From Amblyornis subalaris (Eukaryota; Chordata; Aves; Passeriformes; Ptilonorhynchidae), in assembly GCA_018881555.1 (NCBI GenBank), contig JACAXG010000069.1, positions 3,705,403 to 3,769,402 on the forward strand: a stretch of 64,000 nucleotides of DNA, read 5' to 3'. Below the pieces are notes generated by a model. It was not told where the DNA came from. It saw only the letters and a program-made list of their open reading frames with translations, and made no database searches. Every line of letters starts with the position of its first letter. The first letter of the stretch is position 1. Below are positions 12,971 through 25,500 of this stretch, piece by piece. The position numbers and the translations under genes were made by a program.

Positions 12971-13250
12971 GGTGGAGCTCGTGCGGGGGAGAGCAGACCC
13001 AGCGGCGGGTTGTGGTCGGGGAGCAGAGCGCGCTGGGGTGTGCAGGAGATGGGAGAGGGCATGGCAGGGATGCGGACACGGCGCGGGGGTGGGAATAGGA
13101 CCGGGAGCGAGTGCGGAGAGGCTCGGTGCCGCTGCAGCCCGCCTCTCCTGGGGCGCGCCTCTCCCTTCCTGAGGCCGTGGCTGCTGGCCGGACCGACTCC
13201 CCCCAGAGGGACTCTCACTGCCGGGCAATGGCAGATGGCAAAGTTGCTCA

Positions 13251-14845
13251 CGCCCCTGTTCACCGAAAACTTTAAGGTGGGTTAAAAATGGGTTCTCACT
13301 CCCTAAACTCCTCCTCCCGACACCCCTTATTCCCTATATCGTGCTTTCAGTCCGCATCAGGTCCAGAAATCGTGTTTCCCACCTTGAAACCTTCCCCTGG
13401 TCTTATCTTCACCGATGAGTAAGCTCTCTCCCCGCGAGGAGTAAGACTGGCTGCAAATCAAGGCGAGGAAGGTTTAATTATAGCGACGCTGAGCCTATTG
13501 CTACGGAGAAGCTTTTATATGACATACCACTAGCTTCAGGACTTTGTAACTGCCGCGGGAAAAAAATCATTTAAAGTTAAAATTTACAGAACAGCAACTT
13601 CATACTTTTAATTCGTTTTACATTTCAAATTCTTTTGTGCTCACGTACAAGTAATAATTCATCAATGGAAGGGGATTGCATTTTATTAAGTTTCTTTTTT
13701 ATTATTATTATTATTTTTTTAAAGCAGAATTGATATTTGTCCTGTGTGGTAATATTCTAAAATCTAGCACTTCTTATTCAGGGCAAAATTATAATCTCCA
13801 CACTCCTGATAAAATATGAAAAGACACATGCAAATGTTCATTTGAAAACTATTAATAAGAATTTATTTGATCCTTCTATTCTGTTTGCCAGAGTATCAGG
13901 AGTAAGCAAGAAAGCATTGCAAAAATGTTTCTCGTACAGTACCTTTACAAAAACATACATTTTCTTCCAATCAGTGTTCATCTACTCATTAGACTGTTCT
14001 GATTAGCTTCATGCACAACCTCAATCATAAAATTGGTCTTGCCATCCCTTTTTCTTTTCCATCACAGATCTGCAATCATTTTAAACTTCATAAATTTCTC
14101 TCTGAACTTAATTTCTTGTTAGTGCAAAAGTACGCTAATGCCAACTCTTTATTGTGTTGGCTTTTTTTTTCATTCTCCTTCTTAAAAGTCAGCCTTCCTT
14201 TCTAGACCTAGAGTGCTCCTTAAGTTAAGGTTCAGCCTCTGACAACGTGCATCCAAGCTTTTGTTGGGCAAAACTCCCAGTCTGTGTACATTCTTAGATA
14301 ATCCTGGTAATCATCCACTATCCCTTCTGGTCTTTTTTTCCTGCCCTAAAAACTGTTAGTTTCCGGGAAAAAAAAAATCAGAAAATATTAAGTTGAAATA
14401 AATATTGTAAGTACTGGAAAAGAGCTAAAGTAGTACTTCCATTGAAGGAAACTTGAGCTTGACATCACATTTATGAAGTTCTGATTCTCCTGCTATTTAT
14501 CCAGACATGTTAGACTATTTCCAAGCCAGACATCTTAGATGCTACCATTTGCCTGGCTGTGGTAGTTTTTAAAGCATGTACAGGACACAGAAACTGGAAG
14601 ATGTAAAGAGAGACTCAAGTCAGATAACAGGAGAGAATTATATCCCAAATGTAGCAATGGGGATAATTGCAACATGGGATATAGGCAGATAGGATGCAAA
14701 TCCATGGAAAACTCAGAGAAGAGAAATAACTTTTTATCCTTGTTAACCTCCAGTGGGATATTGCCAGGGGACTGTATTTCACAATTGCTAGTTCCCTCTA
14801 CTCTTAAAATTGGACAAAACTTCTGTGACCAATTGCTCTATAATT
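13251..14845. other. Sequence upstream of the PDE4D4 promoter, no recognised genes
   Basis: Composition returns to AT-rich within a few hundred bases of the island. A short (TTA)n run followed by poly-T occurs at about 13,699-13,722. No exon was recognised. On the minus strand this is both the D4 upstream region and the intron following the PDE4D7 exon. Confidence 0.65.
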
Positions 14846-15990
14846 TCACAGAATCACAGAACTGCTATTTGGAAGGGCCTTCATAAGATTGTCCAATCTA
14901 ACCTCAAGCTCACAATGGGGTTGTCATCAACACTAGATCACATCAGCCACAGCTTCCTCATCTCAAAACCCTTCAACGGAAATTCACCAGCCTCTGTGGA
15001 TAACCTGCTATGGTGCTTTACCACATCCCTAATGAAGACAATTTTCCTGATGTTCAATATGAACCTCCCAATCAGGGGGCTTTGCCCCTCGTTAAACAGC
15101 ATACCACCACTGACAAGAGCTTAAATTTGTTGTCTTTTGCAACTAATTTTCCCATAGCTGCAGGCTGCCTTCAGGTTGCCTTTTACCTCCTCCACACTAG
15201 ACTCAGCAAGCTCTGCCCCCTCAAGCACTCATCACTGATCATGTGCTCGAGGCTGTTGGCCATCCTGGCAGCCCCTTCTGGGTTCCCAGCATTCCTATTT
15301 GTCCACTAGCTACAGTCACTTTAGCACATAGTTTGCTTTAATTATGATGAAAAGTTTACTGTTCAGCTCTTACCCACCCTATGGTCCACTGAAGTTCCCA
15401 GATCCTTTCCAGCAGGGCTGTGATCCAGTCACTTGCCAGCCTGTGCTTCAGGTTATCCTGTCTGGGTGCCAAACTCTGCACTTCAACATAGGCTCTGGTA
15501 TCAACCCCTTATGGTGGTATACTCTTTACCACCTGCCAGCCAGATTCTGAGACCATTCTCTATGCTTCAGTCCCACCTAACAGTCTGATCATCCAGTTCA
15601 GACTTTCTCAATTTCCAAATGAAAATGTTTTGCGGGATTACTTCAAAATCCTTACTAAACTGAAGATGTGTTACACACACTGTTCTCTATCCCAAACAGT
15701 CTTTTTATAATGGAATGCAATCAGGTGAATCACGCATTATTTGCTCTTGGTAAATCTAAATGTTGAGTAGTCCTAACTATATTCCTGCTTTTACAGGTCT
15801 TGAAATGGATTTAGAAATGTGCTTGGAACTTTCCAGCAACTCATGTGAGATTGGTAAGTCTATAGTATTTTCATTATTCTCCTTGCCTTTCTTAAGGATG
15901 GGTGTAACAGTAACCTTTTCACAGCTGCTAGGCACTTCGTTTAACCACCATGACTTCCCATGGATAAAAAACAGCAGCCTCATGGATGCC
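14846..15990 (-). mobile_element. Old CR1 LINE fragment, about 1.15 kb
   Basis: A diverged CR1 in minus orientation (sense to PDE4D). It opens at its 3' end with 'cacagaatcacaga' and 'ggaagggcct..cataag', continues through the 3'UTR and C-terminal region ('cccttcaacggaaattcaccagcctc', 'aatgaagacaattttcctgatg'), and reaches RT-domain antisense landmarks: 'tccagcagggctgtgatccag', 'cttcaaaatccttactaaac' and 'cttaaggatgggtgtaacagtaacctttt'. All frames are broken. The 5' boundary near 15,990 is approximate. Heavy decay suggests an old insertion. Confidence 0.8.
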
Positions 15991-16305
15991 CTTTTGTTTG
16001 ACACTGGCATTGTCTTTTGGCAATGAACTTATATTTGAACTCATAAGGGCACTTTTTGTATTCCCCATTCAATCTCATATTTTCAGAGTACAGCTAATGT
16101 TTTAGATACCAAGTTCAATTTGACAGATAGTCAAACCATATCAGCATTTAAAACAAAAAAAAAAAAATAGCTCTGAGAAACACAGAAAGTACAGCAGAAG
16201 TACAACCTTATGTACAATATACTGCCAATACTTGCACAAGTAGAAATGAAAGTACTGCATTAGAATTAATCAAGAAATCTACAAGAATTCTTTTCTGACA
16301 ATTTT

Positions 16306-16349
16306 TGGTTTGGTTTGGTTTTTTTGTTGTTGGTTGGTTGGGTTTTTTT
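16306..16349. repeat. T/G-rich simple repeat
   Basis: Tandem GGTTT units, then TTGTTGTTGGTTGGTTGGG and a T run. Low-complexity sequence of unknown role. Confidence 0.75.
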
Positions 16350-16442
16350 TCTTTCGGGGTAGATTGGAGGGATGTTTCTTGTGCAGAAACCTTACTGTAC
16401 CTTCATGCCAATAAGATTTCATAGTCTCTTTTTTAAATAATA

Positions 16443-16527
16443 GCATTGGTGTATTTCATTTGAAAACCTATTTTACAGTTGGTAATGGTGGCATTGGGGT
16501 ATTCCACTTCAACACCTATTTTGCAGT
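16443..16527. repeat. Imperfect tandem duplication of a 37-base unit
   Basis: The unit that starts GCATTGGTGTATTTCA and ends ACCTATTTTACAGT (16,443-16,479) recurs at 16,491-16,527 as GCATTGGGGTATTCCA...ACCTATTTTGCAGT, separated by 11 bases. Several mismatches indicate an old local duplication. Confidence 0.75.
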
Positions 16528-19500
16528 ATCAAAAATAATGTGGTTTTGCATTTACAAATTGTTTTTCAGAAACTTCATTTTTTTCAAAAAATACAAATAG
16601 AATGTTGCTATTGTATTTCACACAATTGGAATCTGAACCATAGGGCATAAGACATGGCACAGTATAATGGCAGATGTTCAGATACACTTAAATATCTGAC
16701 TTTCATTTCAATCACCTACCAATCTTTGTATTTAAATTTTTAGAACATATATATGACCAGGTTTTTTGTTACACCAGTGTGCTAAGAAACTACAAGAACA
16801 TTTACACAAAATATTTACACTTCCCTGCAAAATACAATGTAAATGGAACCTAGCAGCTTTTATCTAAAAACCAAACAAAGACACAAATAAAAAAAGAGTA
16901 GTATATAATACCTTTTTGTCAATATTTCCTATATGAAGTCAAGACAAATTTTTTTCATACTTGCCTAGCTTTTTTCACACAGAATCCTCAAAAGTACTAA
17001 ATATGCTGAAGACTCAATAGCAACAGTACAGTCTACATTTGAGAGTGTAACTGAAAATTATCTAGAGAAATACATTTCTTTCCATTTTCCTAGAATGTGC
17101 CTGACCCTCCTCACAGGAGAGTAGAAACTCCTTAGTGAATTGCGGCTCGAATATGAGAACTACTGCTCCAGCCATACCCACCTTGATAGCTTTGTATTAT
17201 CAGAGCTTTCAATGTACATGATACCAAAATGCACAGAGATTCATAAAATAAAATGTAACATTTTACCTGAGAATGCCATTTTAAGTTAGCTAGGATTCTT
17301 AACCTTTCAAATCTCTTTAAAAACGTGTCCTTGCTTTCAAGTACTTAAAATAATAGAAAGAATAGCTCTCAAAAAATAACAATTCCATTTGCTTTTGTAG
17401 CTTTGTTTACAAAGGTTTTGATAATATTTTCAAGGCTCTCTTCAGCTGATGGTGGTAGTGTTCACAGTACACTAGATAAACTGCTCTATCTCTTACTCTT
17501 TCAGAATGGCACTGCAATTCTTAACAGACAACTGTGATGATACTGCACTGAAAATAAGTAATTCTGACATACAGAAAAGAATGGGGACCCCCTTATTTTT
17601 TCGCTTCATTTGCTGGAGTAATAATGACATGCAGTACTTACAAACCACTGTCTGGTTTTGGCCAGAATATAAGGGAAATATATTACCTAAGTGCAATAGA
17701 AAAACATTCAAAATTGAGATAAAAACGTAGCATTGAAGGTCAATATATTAAGGAGATAACAAGTATAACTGGATTAGAAGGGAAAATATGCAGCTATTTA
17801 ATTAGGAAACTAACAACATCCACCCACTTCATGTCAGAGATGATGCATTTTTAATAGTTCACAGACCTTGTAAACAGTGGTAAAGTGAGAGAAAATAACT
17901 TGCATCATCTCTACAACAAAAGAAACAATGGCAACACCTGAACATAGATGACAGTAAATTTTGTTCAGTAGTATTCACCACCGACTACAGCATTGATATT
18001 AGTCCTGTTATAATTCAGTGCGACGGCACTTAAGAAACTGTACCATATTTTACGTATAACCATAAAGTTTCACTGAGGTCTTTTAAGTCCAGTAAGATTG
18101 AATTTCAGATAGAGTGAACAGTCACTAGCTGTTCATATAAATTTTTGTATCACATCTGACTCATAAGGCAGAAACACATTCCTGCTGCTAGCAATGAAAA
18201 AGGAATTCAGCAGATCATCATTCTATAAATCAACTGAAAGCATGAATTATTAAAGGGTAAAAAAATCAGTGCTCTAAAAAGTAGAGAGCTGAATAAATAT
18301 AGAATATATTATTAGATGTGGGACTTCAAATACTAGAAAAAGAAAATATTGCAATGATATATAGGTATCACACAATCTACTTGTAGAATGTTTTTTACAT
18401 GACATTCTTTGCCATTGCAACAAAGGGCAGTTAGAGGAAGAGTACTGTATTTGTTTCAATATGTATTCTGAAATCCTATTGCAGGAAGAAATTAACAATG
18501 AATAGTCTTTACTTGTTGAATGCCTTTTGTAAATAATGGAATGACTCCACAATCTAATTCTACTGAAATTACTATTAACATGATAAATAAGGGATTAATC
18601 TAGAACTGTATAATTATACAGGTTTTATGCTTATCACCTATTAGGAAGGCTGTTTTTCCAGTTTGCAAAAGACATTCCTGCAGGTAGCTGCATGGGGATT
18701 TTTTTTAATGTAGTTTTTAGAGACGAATAACACTTTCCAGTTTTGAAAAGAAATAAAACAACCAGCATTGCAATCTGGTTAGCTATCTTATCTAGTGTTT
18801 TCTATACATAAGCATAATTAAAGTGCTTAATTTATTACCCTACAGATGATATTTCTGAGTGCTCTTTAACTTTTCCTGTATTCACTTATAACTGATTCAA
18901 AGATCTACTTAGAACAGGTGTTAGAGATACCAAATTAATTTTTAGTATAAAGTAAAACAGGAATCATATCCATCTAAGTATTTGCTATACTACATGGCTT
19001 TCAAAATCTTAATACAAACCCAAAGTTAACAGTTTCCTATGAGCACACCATTTCTATTTGTTAGGAGATTATGCATGCCAGAAAGGTGTTTCTTTGAATT
19101 TATCAACATTTCAAATGTAAAAGCATAGGTATTAGGTATAGATTGTATTCTCGCTTTGTCTATTAAAGCCATGAGTCAGTCCCGTGGACTACATTCACCC
19201 TGACCCAGCCACAGTGAAATATCCTGACATACAAAGCCAACCTTCCTTGTACCCAGGTAGTTTAAAATATGTCAAGTATGTAAGAACTGAGTGTTTGATA
19301 CTGCAGCTACCTGAATGGACAAAGCTCTGGTGCAGAGCTCTACTGATGGAAAACTGAGCTGACTGAGATGAAAGGCATTTTGCACCCACTAAGTTCACAA
19401 TTTCATGTAACCTCCCACTTGGAGCAGAGAGCGAAGACTCACTCTATTTCAGAAACACACTAAAAATCACAAGCTAGATTATCCCTAGCACTATGTAATT

Positions 19501-22500
19501 ACTGAACGTAAAAAGGGACAGATCTTAAAAACATTTACTTGACTGCCTTGATTTGCAGCTGGAGTAGGAAACAACAGCAACAGTTATTACTTTCCCAGTT
19601 GGATAGCTCAAGAGCAAGAGAGGAGGGATTTAGCACAGTCAGTGCTCTTCCCGTTGCGTCCTCTTCCCCACTGTACCACAGCAGCGGATTAAACGAAGCA
19701 TAAACCCTGAGACAGCCTCTGTGGAGTTTATTCTTTGTGCAGCAATAGGGGATGGTGCTACCTTGACTGAAACTGTTCCAAAATAGTTCACAGATCATAC
19801 AGCTACTCATCATCATTCACTGATCAGGAAAAAAATCACTAATTGAGCACATAACCCATTTTGAACAAGATTTGAATGATAACAATACTTCTCCAGTTTC
19901 ATTTACATTCTACCAGTTGAATTATTGATCTGCTCACTTCAAGAAGAGGACCATGGATGGAATCTAAGATATTTTTTTAAGTGTACACTTTTATGGAACA
20001 TAGTGACTTCAGGTTTCGGGGGTTTATGAGCATTTCATTTCTTTAAGACACTATTGCACAGCTTGAAATCCTCTTGATTCTACTCTGACTTCTACAAACA
20101 AGAAAGTCTACCAGTTCAAAAAAAAATCATTTAAACCTAGTTTCACTCAATTCTCAGTGAAAAAAGCATAAAACCATACTAAAATAACAAACACTAGGAA
20201 AAAAAACTTACAAAACCCCCGAAACCTGGAGCACTCCAGGCAAACTCCAAGGCAGGTGAGTTCTGCATTATTTAAAGTTGTAATTAATCTCATGTTAAAG
20301 TTCCTAGAAAATTCAAATTCTAATTGGTAAAGATTGAGCTTTTGAATAAAGTCATTTATTCAGAACTAGGCATTATAATTTTATGGGTCCTTTCTATTAC
20401 CCAAGCCATATATGAAGCTCAGTACTCATTATCTTAATTTGTTTCATAATTTCTGATCAGAGTTTGGATTATTGAACCCTCCCTTATATCTGCTATTCAA
20501 GTTGTCTTACAGATACAAAAAAAAAAAAATCACCAATTCAACAGAACCAATATTGCTGATAGGGTTAATGTTAAAACAACTCTTTTTTAATTAGGTGTTT
20601 TCCTCTCTACACTTCTTTAATTTCTTTAAGCTCTCACATCAGGTTTAAGTTTTCTCCAACTTTATCAAGCAAGATAGAAAGAAAAAGTAAAAATGTTTTT
20701 AAATCAGCTTTAAAATAGTCACTTTGCAGGAATAGCAATACATGTATTTTGGCTGACTGTTCTCAGGTAGTAAGAAGCCAAATGAATAGAAAGGTTCATT
20801 CCAATAGGTGCCAGGTAATTACATTCAAGCCCTCCTAAAAATTTTTTTTCTTATTATTTGTATTTCTAAATAAATAAGTAGTTTATATAACCATCAGTAG
20901 AATGAATAATAGAGTTTATTTCCTTCTTGGAAACAGCATTCAAAATAAAATTACATTCATCTGTATCATATATTCCTGTTTCTGGACAGCTGACTTAACA
21001 TGTACCTAATCTTAACTTTGTCAGACACAGAACAAAATTTTAAAATATAATGCATTGGAAGTAGGTAAAGTGTCAAAATCTATAAAAGAAGAGAAACTGC
21101 ATATTTTTAATTATATACTTAAGAATAAGAATTGGTCTCTCTTTTTAAAATAAATTATTTTTAAGCAAACAAATCATATAGATTAAATTTACCTTAACAA
21201 ATTAAATTTCCAGTAAAAACATTCTTTATTACTCTCTTTCAGTGAATCAAAAATGTTAACAATTTGAATAATAAAATGTAATTTTGCATGCCAATGGATT
21301 ACTTGTTATTTAAATGAAGAATGGAAGAGAAAGTAGAATCCATTAATGTGTGTAAGTGAGTGTAAATATTGGCAATTTAATTTCCCATCCAAAGTAAAGG
21401 TCATTATTGAAGAATATTAACTTTAGGACTAAAAAAGTGTTTAAAGCATTATTTATCAAAATTGTCAGTTGCTACTCATGCATCTCGCACTTGCTGAAAA
21501 TACTCTGGTGATATTAATAGCTTCATTTTCTGAGCTTAGGTCATATTGGTTTGATAGTTCTCCAGCTAAAAACACCAGGAGGTTTTTCTGCTGTCTTCAT
21601 TGAAACTTGGATTGTTCAGCTCATATTTGAGCTACAAGTGAACATTATTTGAATTGCAATACTTGCCTGAAGCCTGTATAATATATCAGGTTTAGTTATA
21701 CTCTGAAAATATGAAATTCATTGGCTGAAAATTCTGTCACATTTGTCAAATTAATCACTTGCATAAGAAGAGTGCTGCCCTCCAGAGACAAATGTGAAAG
21801 ATCTCATAGGCAACTGTTTGCACAGTAAAATGCCATGTTTTTCAAATTACTTCTTTTACAGAAGTGGTGCAGTGCTTTTATCTGATCTTATCACTTCAGC
21901 TAGCACCCACCCGTTCTCTTCACCTCCTTCTTTCCTCTCACCAGTATTTTCAAGTGGAGAGAAATAAAGATTGAATTATTAAAACGTACTTTTCAGTCCT
22001 TAAAAAAACCCAGAAACTCGAGCTTCTGCTTGATATTTGCAGAATTTATAAACCCTATAGGGATGCTAGCCAGATTGTCACTATCCAAGGCAGCAATCAG
22101 AAAGAGAGAAACTCTGAAACTATTCCCAGCTGTGTCTCTCCCGGGTCAGTGTTTACTGAAGCACTGTTGCCCTGCTTCTCCTCTAACTCATCATCAGCTT
22201 TACAGAGGCAGTTGTAGACTTAGAAGTTATTACCTCTTTTAGAGCAGTGTGACTACATGCTGCTTGTGCTAACATGGTCCAATGCAATTGGAAAGTGTTA
22301 ATTTTGTACTCAAAAAGGGATTAAGATGGGGTCAGGGATACTGGAAATTACCAATGCCTAGCCACTATTGTTAGAATGTGATTAACACCTCAGAATTAAT
22401 GGAGAAATCTTGTAAGATTTTATCTCTTCATTTTTGTAACTGACGGTTTGGAGGTTATAGGTCTCAATGTTTCTTTCATAGAGAACTCTTTAAAGAAAGA

Positions 22501-25500
22501 AATGTTCATATATTCAGTATCATGAGAGTGTTCATGAGCAAAACTGCAGCTTTCCATGCACATAAAATGTTGGTAATGAATATTTTCAAAAAAGTGTGTG
22601 CAATCTACATCCTTGTAGGAAACAACAAATACTGCAATACCTACCTACAGAATAAATCAAGTAACGGTTTATTTTCTTGCAATCTGCAATCATAAAATAT
22701 GGTTGCATTAAGTTCTGTCCTCGACTTTTAGATGCAAGCAAACAGCTCATACTTCAGGGAATCAGGATTTTGAATGCCACTGATCACTCAGGCACTGATA
22801 TCATCAGTTTTGATCTTATTCATGATGAAGAGCTAATATTCATTTAATGTTGAAGTAAAAACCACCACCAGTAGCTCAATACTTATGATTTCTCTGAGAG
22901 ATAGTACTCACTAAGAAATTGTAATCCACTTACTGCTTTTATTACTGAAATAATTGCTGACAGTAAATGCTGTCATAAAATAGGTACTGTTGGGCAATTT
23001 CAGTTGAAATGATTGAGAGAAAAAAAATCCAACTATATCTTCTAAGTGAATTTTATATTCTTAGTTCAGTCTTTTACACCAGTCTACTGGTAATAAAAAT
23101 ATTCCCACTGTTTTCCAAAGCATTTTGCACTCTTCAATATGTTGTGACATACCTTCTCAATTCTTAGTTTAGCACATCATTTAATAGATATGTTTGTGTT
23201 ATGGAACTATGTAGCTATTAAGCCTCGTACAGGTCCTGATCTTTCATATGAAAAATGCTTTCTTTAAAAGTGAGAAATTATATTAATTTAAACAATTTCA
23301 ACAGCATCATTTACTAACTCTCATCACAGTTCCCTGGTACTCTCTGTTACTTCAGTAATACTCCATGCACATTTTATTAGCCTTGACAAAATGTACAAAA
23401 CTGGTAGCATAGCTTTTCCAGGAGATTTCTTTGCTTGTCTTCACTTTGCTTCTTGGCAAATGCCTTACCACAATTAAACTTGGCTTATACCTTTAATTTT
23501 CTGCTTTTTGTATTCTCCAAATATCTTCGAAAATTTTTATGGAGTGCAGGCTATTTAGCTAAAAACCCTTCTAAGCTATCTATAATATTTAAAGTAATTT
23601 TAATGTTTACTGAATTCCCTGTGTAAAAGCTGCCAGTCCTACTACCTGGAGTCAAATAAATGATCTGCAAAAATTTTTTTATTATTGGATTTCTAAATAA
23701 GATTCAAAGCCAAAAGAGAGCACACACAAAAAAAATTCTTCTCATTGTAATGCTAATAGGATCTCATTAATTGGTGCAAAAGAAAGTAGCAATTGCTACT
23801 GCTGTATTAAACGACTATATTACTTCTGTTATCCTGCACTATTATCAAGGCTTGTTGGAAAGCTTTGCAAATTTTTTATTTAACTGACCATGCTGACACT
23901 CTGAGACTGAAGACCGAAGAGGTATTGTCAATTGAACTGCAGCTATTCAAAGGTCTAAATTAAAATTAAAATGTTTTAGGCTTGAATGTCTCTTCTCTGA
24001 CTTAAATTACTTTTAGTTACGTAACTGTCAATGGACCATATTTAAGCTAAAAAGCAGAAACCTCAAATGCTTTTTGAAAGCTGCAACAACTACAATGGTA
24101 TTTCAATTTTGTTTTTAAATACGTGTTCTTTGATATTATTGTTCTGGTTATCTCAAGATACTTCTGCTCAATATTCAAAATTATTTGAAAAGTTTAGGGT
24201 TTGTTTCCTGAATTTTTTCAACACTGCTCCAGACAGTCTGTTGCTCATCTTTACTTGGTCTTTGGTAGACTGCTCTCACTAATATTTTTAACAGTTTTTT
24301 TATTGCTGGGGCTTTTTGTTTGGGGTTTTTATTTTCAAAATTCAAGGTGTATAAATGTTAGGCAAAACAACCCAATATTGAACTGACTGTCCTCGAATAA
24401 TAGGGAAACTCTAACATCTAGCAGCTCCTAGGAATTCCTCACATTTCTCGGAAATTGCAGATTTCACATCTGTCAGCAGGTATTATGTAAGGGCAAGCAA
24501 ATATCAAAGGAATAATGGATCTGCAATTCAGCCTGTAATTGAAATGCTACTTACATTTGACATGGGATTCAGGATGCTCAGGTTCTATTCAGGTCTGTAA
24601 TGGAGATTCCAAAAATTTAACAGACATGATTTGATTACGCACTTAGGCATTTGGCAACAAGAAAAATCCTCAGAGGTCAGGTCATCCTGACCATAGAAAA
24701 GTTTCTAATATATATTTGGTATTAACTAATATCGAAAGAAATCTAACTCTCAAATGAATTCATCTGTAGTGATGAAGGTGTTTTTCAGGTTGGCAACTTC
24801 TACTTTATTTTGTGTAAATCTTTTCTAAAATAGTGTGACAAAGTACATCTAGCTTTTACTTTATTCAGGAAACTAGTAACAATCATTTGAGATATAAACA
24901 TGTTAATGAATAGCTTAAAGATTCTTAAGCTACGGAAAAACCAACTTTTCTTGATTTACGTTGTTATCTTAAGGTTGGGATTCAGAGGCTTTTTTTAGAT
25001 CTCCTTCATTTTTCATGTGATTTCCTCCTCTATTACGTTAAAAATACCATAATTCTATTGCATTTTTAAATAATTGCTATTCACTTTAAGCTAGCATGTA
25101 ATTTTTACTTAACAGAGAAAATCTTAAGATTCTTTTATTCCTCTCTTTTCAATTAAAGCTAAATTTACAGAACTATCTCCAGAGGAAACCCCAGATTACT
25201 GATGTCTTTACATTAATCTCCCACACAGCTTTTAGTACCTCTGTGTAGGCTGCATCCTGTCACCACTTAATTAAAAAGGATTTTGCCACCATCTCTTCAT
25301 GCAGAAGAATCGGGCTTTGCAAATATATTCTAAATCAAGAAATTTTAGCATCAAACATAAACACGACAAAAACATAGTTATTGTCTGAATTTATACCAAT
25401 TAATCTGTGAATCAAAAAGCACAATTATATATTCACATTTGATGCAGAAATGCAATTGCTACTGATTCATGCATACATAATAAATGAAGCATTTCAAAAG

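Larger units (their letters stand above)
11790..13250. promoter_or_regulatory. CpG island around the PDE4D4 exon
   Basis: GC content and CpG frequency rise sharply at about 11,790 and fall at about 13,250, in contrast to AT-rich flanks. The island covers the PDE4D4 coding exon, its presumed 5'UTR and promoter, and about 550 bases of the following intron. GC-box-like GGGCGG runs sit at about 12,741-12,760. Long open frames on both strands here are by-products of high GC and few stop codons. Limits are judged by eye. Confidence 0.85.

Noticed and set aside
12718..13263. N-terminal extension of the PDE4D4 frame to the ATG at 13,263
   Set aside because: The extension runs past the TATA-like element, is proline- and serine-rich without similarity, and the ATG at 12,717 matches the known PDE4D4 start with a good Kozak context.
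11775..13285. Many long open frames on both strands (for example 11,780-12,241, 11,788-12,261, 12,283-12,804 and 12,620-13,285)
   Set aside because: GC-rich sequence has few stop codons. Only the minus-strand frame containing the PDE4D4 blocks has protein similarity. The others are low-complexity Ala/Pro/Arg/Gly strings.
24555..24620. Possible third MIR-like segment ('ggattcaggatgctcaggttctattcaggtc')
   Set aside because: Only the first 40 bases resemble the MIR 5' part. The following landmarks are absent, so chance similarity cannot be excluded.
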